Shown here one piece after another: positions 18,701 to 22,086 of a stretch of 22,086 nucleotides of DNA. The position numbers and the translations under genes were made by a program. The DNA is from Haplosporangium gracile (Eukaryota > Mortierellomycota > Mortierellomycetes > Mortierellales > Mortierellaceae). Position 1 is the stretch's first letter; each line of letters opens with the position of its first letter. The notes beneath the pieces were generated by a model. The model saw only the letters and a list, made by a program, of their open reading frames with translations. It ran no database searches and was not told the origin of the DNA. Location of the stretch: the NCBI GenBank assembly GCA_015499985.1, contig JAAAUF010000579.1, positions 4,716 through 26,801 of the forward strand, written 5' to 3'.

Positions 18701-21281
18701 CACCAATTCTCAAGGAAACGTTCGACTTTCAGCAGCCGCTCATACACTACTTTCTCAGTCAGAACTGAAGAAGACCCCCACCAGCGGTCTTCGGACCCCA
18801 ACAGCTGTCAAGGAACTTCGCTCTTCTCCTTCCAAGGCATACAGTAAGGGTGCTACCCATGTCTTGAACCCGATCAATACCTTTGCCACCAACCAACCTA
18901 TGCCGCTCTATGGTCAAGGCCAAGCCCCATCTAGCCAGGCGAGCATGGATCCCAAATCTTCAACAACACCTTCTGGCACGAGTCCATTTCCAGCCCTGTC
19001 GCCCTATGCTGCGTTGAAAATGTATGCCCCTTATCTGAGTATGTATGAAAGAGCCGAGATTGGCGAGTTTCCTCAAGTCTATTACGTTGGTCAGAACTGC
19101 CGTCAGAAGAGAACCACAGGCATGGATGCCAACAACAGCAATTTTGGTACGTTTATGTGTAATTACAGGAGAGTCCTTGGCCGAATGATGAGTGGTCAGC
19201 ATCAGTGATTGATTCGCACATCTGTGATCAAGCCGTTGACGATTTTCGGATCTTTTTCTCTGAACTCATAGGGTTTGACGATGAGCGAGGGGACTACCTT
19301 ATTGTCAACCATGACCATATTTCGTATCGGTACGAAGTCTTGGACATGCTTGGCAAAGGATCATTCGGACAAGTCGCCAAGTGTTACGACCACAAGACAG
19401 GCGAGTATGTTGCGATCAAGATCATTCGGAACAAGAAGCGATTTCATTGTCAGGCTGTCGTCGAGGTCAAGATCCTGAACAGCTTGAACAAATGGGTAAA
19501 ACAAACATTTGGCTCGTGATCTATGCGTTTATCCATGACAATGTATTAAAAATGTCGAACTCGTGTTAATGCAATGTCAATTCTGCTTTTAGGATCCCGA
19601 GGACAAGCATAATTTGATCCGCATGACCGATAACTTTTACTTCCGTAACCATCTTTGCATTGCGTCCGAGTTGCTCTCCATCAACCTGTACGAGTTTATC
19701 AAGAGCAACTCCTTCCAGGGCTTTAGTCTCGGCTTGATCAAGAGGTATGTGTCCAATTCCTTTGTTTATAGCGTAATACTGAAAGACGATCTCAGGTTTC
19801 AGGTGAAGCTGACTGAATCAATACTGCTTTTTTATTTCGTAGATTCTGCACGCAGCTTTTGCAAACACTCGATTTGTTGAACAAGCACAATGTTGTTCAT
19901 TGCGATCTTAAGCCTGAGGTAACATGTGCGCGCCATATGGCATCATTTGAGATTTACCGGAAGGCATACTCAGTGACAACATTAACTCGAATGATGTCAT
20001 TTCTTGTTGGTAAACTAGAACGTTTTGTTGAAGCACCCTACAAAGTCGAGCATCAAAGTGATTGATTTTGGAAGCAGTTGTCTGGAGAACGAGAAGGTCT
20101 ACACTTACATCCAGTCGCGATTCTATCGGTCGCCTGAGGTGATCCTGGGAATGTCGTATAACATGGCCATCGACATGTGGTCGCTTGGCTGCATTCTGGC
20201 GGAATTGTACACAGGATGTCCACTCTTCCCCGGAGAGAATGAGCAGGAGCAGCTGACTTGCATCATGGAGATTCAAGGCATCCCAGATCGCTACCTTGTG
20301 GAGAAGAGTTCACGAAAGAAAGTCTTTTTCGGTAAGTGTGTCCCGTTACAATGATCGTCAGTACATATCTCAAAATGACGGGGTAGTTTGCGTCGAGTGC
20401 TAATATAAACAGTTCTTTCTCAACGCTTTGCTGATTTAGATTCCAACGGTAACCCCAAGCTGGTGGTGAACTCGAAGGGCAAGAAGAGAAGACCTAGTTC
20501 CAAGACCCTGGGACAAGCCTTAAAGTGCACCGATGTGTTGTTTTTGGACTTTATCTCCAAGTGTCTGATCTGGGACCCAGAGAAGCGAATGAAGCCTCGC
20601 GAGGGTTTGCAGCATGAGTGGATCTCTGATGTCAAATCACCTTCGAGGGCACAGTTCAGCCCGCCACCATCTGACAATTCTGCCTCTCGTCGCAAGAATT
20701 CTGCGTAAGTTGTCAATATGATTTGTTGTCATTGATTTCGAGTTTGTTTCTGTTATGGAAGGAAACCGATAATATAGGTGTAGGAGTGCTGTTATTTACA
20801 CCTCTTTTGAATGATTTGTATACCTTTTAGATATGGTGGGCAGTCAACGAGCGGATCCCGAAAGCCCAAGAACGACATTGACGAGAAGATGGGATTCGGA
20901 TCGAGTCACTCGTCCATCAAGTCGTCAAAGACGCCAACGAACGGTGGACCGGTATCGTACTCGCAGTTCAATGGCGGGTATAACAGCAGCAGTGGTGGTG
21001 GCGGAGTCGCCAAGATCTATGGCGGAGGCCAGTATCAGCCTCCGCCGCAGCAACATCATCAACAGCAGCAACAGGTGTATCATCAGCAACAACAACAGGA
21101 ATATTCTAATCCGTATGCGACACCTGCGGGATCTTTGTCATCGGCAACGTCGGCGGCGTCGAAGCGGTTGACGTTTGGAGGAGGTGGTGGAGGAGATTTG
21201 GGACCGTCGTCGTATCAGCATGGGTCGCGCAAGAACGCGACTAGCATGTATGCGACAGGTTCAGGTGGGCAAGATTACTAG
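12767..21281 (+). CDS. DYRK-family protein kinase with long N-terminus
   Basis: Exons: 12767-13952, 15896-16325, 16607-18062, 18159-19146, 19272-19495, 19593-19744, 19843-19918, 20019-20331, 20440-20704 and 20831-21281. They total 5,541 nt and 1,846 aa with all phases compatible. DYRKs autophosphorylate an activation-loop Tyr and then act on Ser/Thr; fungal members (such as S. pombe Pom1) control polarity and cell-cycle timing. The DYRK class II signature is an NAPA-like segment ([22 protein letters not shown]), then a DH box ([11 protein letters not shown]). The kinase domain spans about 1374-1670, with GKGSFG, K1403, HCDLKPEN (D1500), DFG (D1520) and [13 protein letters not shown] (Y1532/Y1534). 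The gatekeeper is S1453. The N-terminus is rich in His, Gln and Ser, with basic-Ser motifs and an RGG-like stretch near 368-391. The C-terminal tail is Gln- and Gly-rich. Exons 2-10 are better supported than the join of exon 1 across a 1,943-nt intron. Confidence 0.85.
14523..14545 (+). repeat. G-run cluster, G-quadruplex-capable
   Basis: GGGG, TAAA, then a run of seven G, one A and another long G run on the transcript strand, inside the kinase gene's first intron. It satisfies the four-G-tract pattern. Confidence 0.65.
14647..14681 (+). repeat. Purine repeat (GGAAGAAA/GGAA)n
   Basis: Tandem GGAAGAAA and GGAA units form a pure purine block within the long intron. Confidence 0.75.
15056..15098 (+). 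repeat. (TGTC)n-like repeat
   Basis: Imperfect TGTC/TCTG tetranucleotide repeats within the long intron, at the start of a CT-rich block. Confidence 0.7.
15120..15380 (+). promoter_or_regulatory. CT-rich promoter-like tract inside intron 1
   Basis: This pyrimidine-rich block includes four TTTCCC units (about 15138-15160) and TCCTCT-type repeats (about 15338-15373). It resembles the tracts just upstream of the other start codons in the window and has the same strand bias. That makes it a candidate alternative promoter for a shorter kinase transcript (inference). No TATA box is evident. Confidence 0.35.
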
Positions 21282-22086
21282 AGTGCACATTCATGAATGA
21301 AGCAAAAGGCTTAAAAGTAAAAAGAAGAGTATTGATTTCGGTTTTTGGTTGGAGGCAAAGACGAACAAAACATCCGAACATTGTTGCTGTTGGGCTACTT
21401 GGAGAGGGGAAGAAAGCTTTTACTATGGCCAATTGCTGGCGACTGGGATTGAGACTGGGGATGTGGAAGGAAGGAAGGAGAGAATGGGTTTGTGGAGATA
21501 GAAGAGATGAAGGAAGGGAGGGGAAGGACAAAAAATCCTGTACGGAACTCTCCGAGAGACCGGTGAGTGGAGAAATGAAAAAAAGAAGGGCAACACTTGT
21601 GCTTGTGCTAAAAAAAACTGTCGGGCGAGGTGTATTCATCCTTGTGTTGGGTTTTGATCACTTTTTGGTGTGGTGCTCCGCTCCTCAAAAGAGAGTGTGT
21701 GAGAGTGTGTGAGAGTATAGGAGTGAGAAGGGAGAAGAGAAAGAAGGACAAGGTTGGGTCGTCGTAGTGTTCTGCCTTTTGCTTGCCCTACTATTGTTCC
21801 GTCAGTTCCTTGAGCATGTATGCGAGTGCGCGCTGTACCTGGGTGCTTGTCCCCGCCTGTCAAACCTCTAATTTGTTCGGTCTTTTTTTGTGTGTCTTTG
21901 AATCGAATCTACATTCGCGTTGACCCAGTGGAGCCAAGCCAGTTTAGTCCACCAGCTGTACAAACAAAGTGTGAGCGCGTGAGTAAATGAATGGACTGTG
22001 TGTGCGTGAATGAGCGAGAGAGCGAGTGGGAGGGCGAGCGGGCTGGATCTCAATTTTCATTCCACCGTGCCAACTTTCAAAAAAAA
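21282..22086. other. Downstream flank of the kinase gene
   Basis: This is presumed 3' UTR followed by intergenic sequence. No AATAAA is present close to the stop codon. The stretch is purine-rich to about 21750, with a short GAGAGTGTGT repeat near 21691-21716 and GAGCGAGA-like repeats near 22010-22040. No gene is supported. Confidence 0.45.

Overview
The window looks like nuclear DNA from a filamentous fungus. An early-diverging lineage such as Mortierellaceae (Mucoromycota) is my best guess, inferred from gene style rather than a database match. The evidence is frequent short GT-AG introns (about 90-130 nt), long pyrimidine-rich tracts just upstream of start codons, Gln/His/Ser-rich protein extensions and AATAAA-type 3' ends. 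I see no prokaryotic operons, mobile elements, tRNAs, rRNAs or CRISPR arrays.

Layout from left to right. Positions 1-2547 are gene-poor with simple repeats. Positions 2729-3541 (+) encode a single-exon secreted, Gln-rich then strongly acidic protein with a TATA box upstream. Positions 4637-8036 (+) hold a complete six-exon UTP21/WDR36 gene (955 aa), a WD40 subunit of the U3 snoRNP/UTP-B complex of ribosome biogenesis. Positions 8465-9756 (+) hold a two-exon LACTB2-type metallo-beta-lactamase-fold hydrolase (367 aa). It converges on a minus-strand three-exon gene at 11637-10124. That gene's 210-aa product resembles bacterial chorismate lyase (UbiC/UTRA fold), and one of its introns appears to be GC-AG. 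The right half, 12767-21281 (+), is a large ten-exon DYRK-family protein kinase (about 1,846 aa in this model). It has a very long low-complexity, phosphosite-rich N-terminus, an unusually long 1,943-nt first intron and a C-terminal kinase domain.

The genes do not form an obvious pathway. UTP21, the LACTB2-like enzyme and the DYRK kinase are housekeeping or regulatory genes with separate promoters. The points most worth following are the UbiC-like eukaryotic protein, which keeps the Arg/Glu pair expected at a chorismate-lyase active site, and the DYRK kinase, which has Ser where animal DYRKs have a bulky Phe gatekeeper. The promoter-like tract inside the kinase's giant intron and two unusual splice-site choices also merit a check. 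All exon models come from reading frame, phase and splice consensus by eye, with no transcript data.
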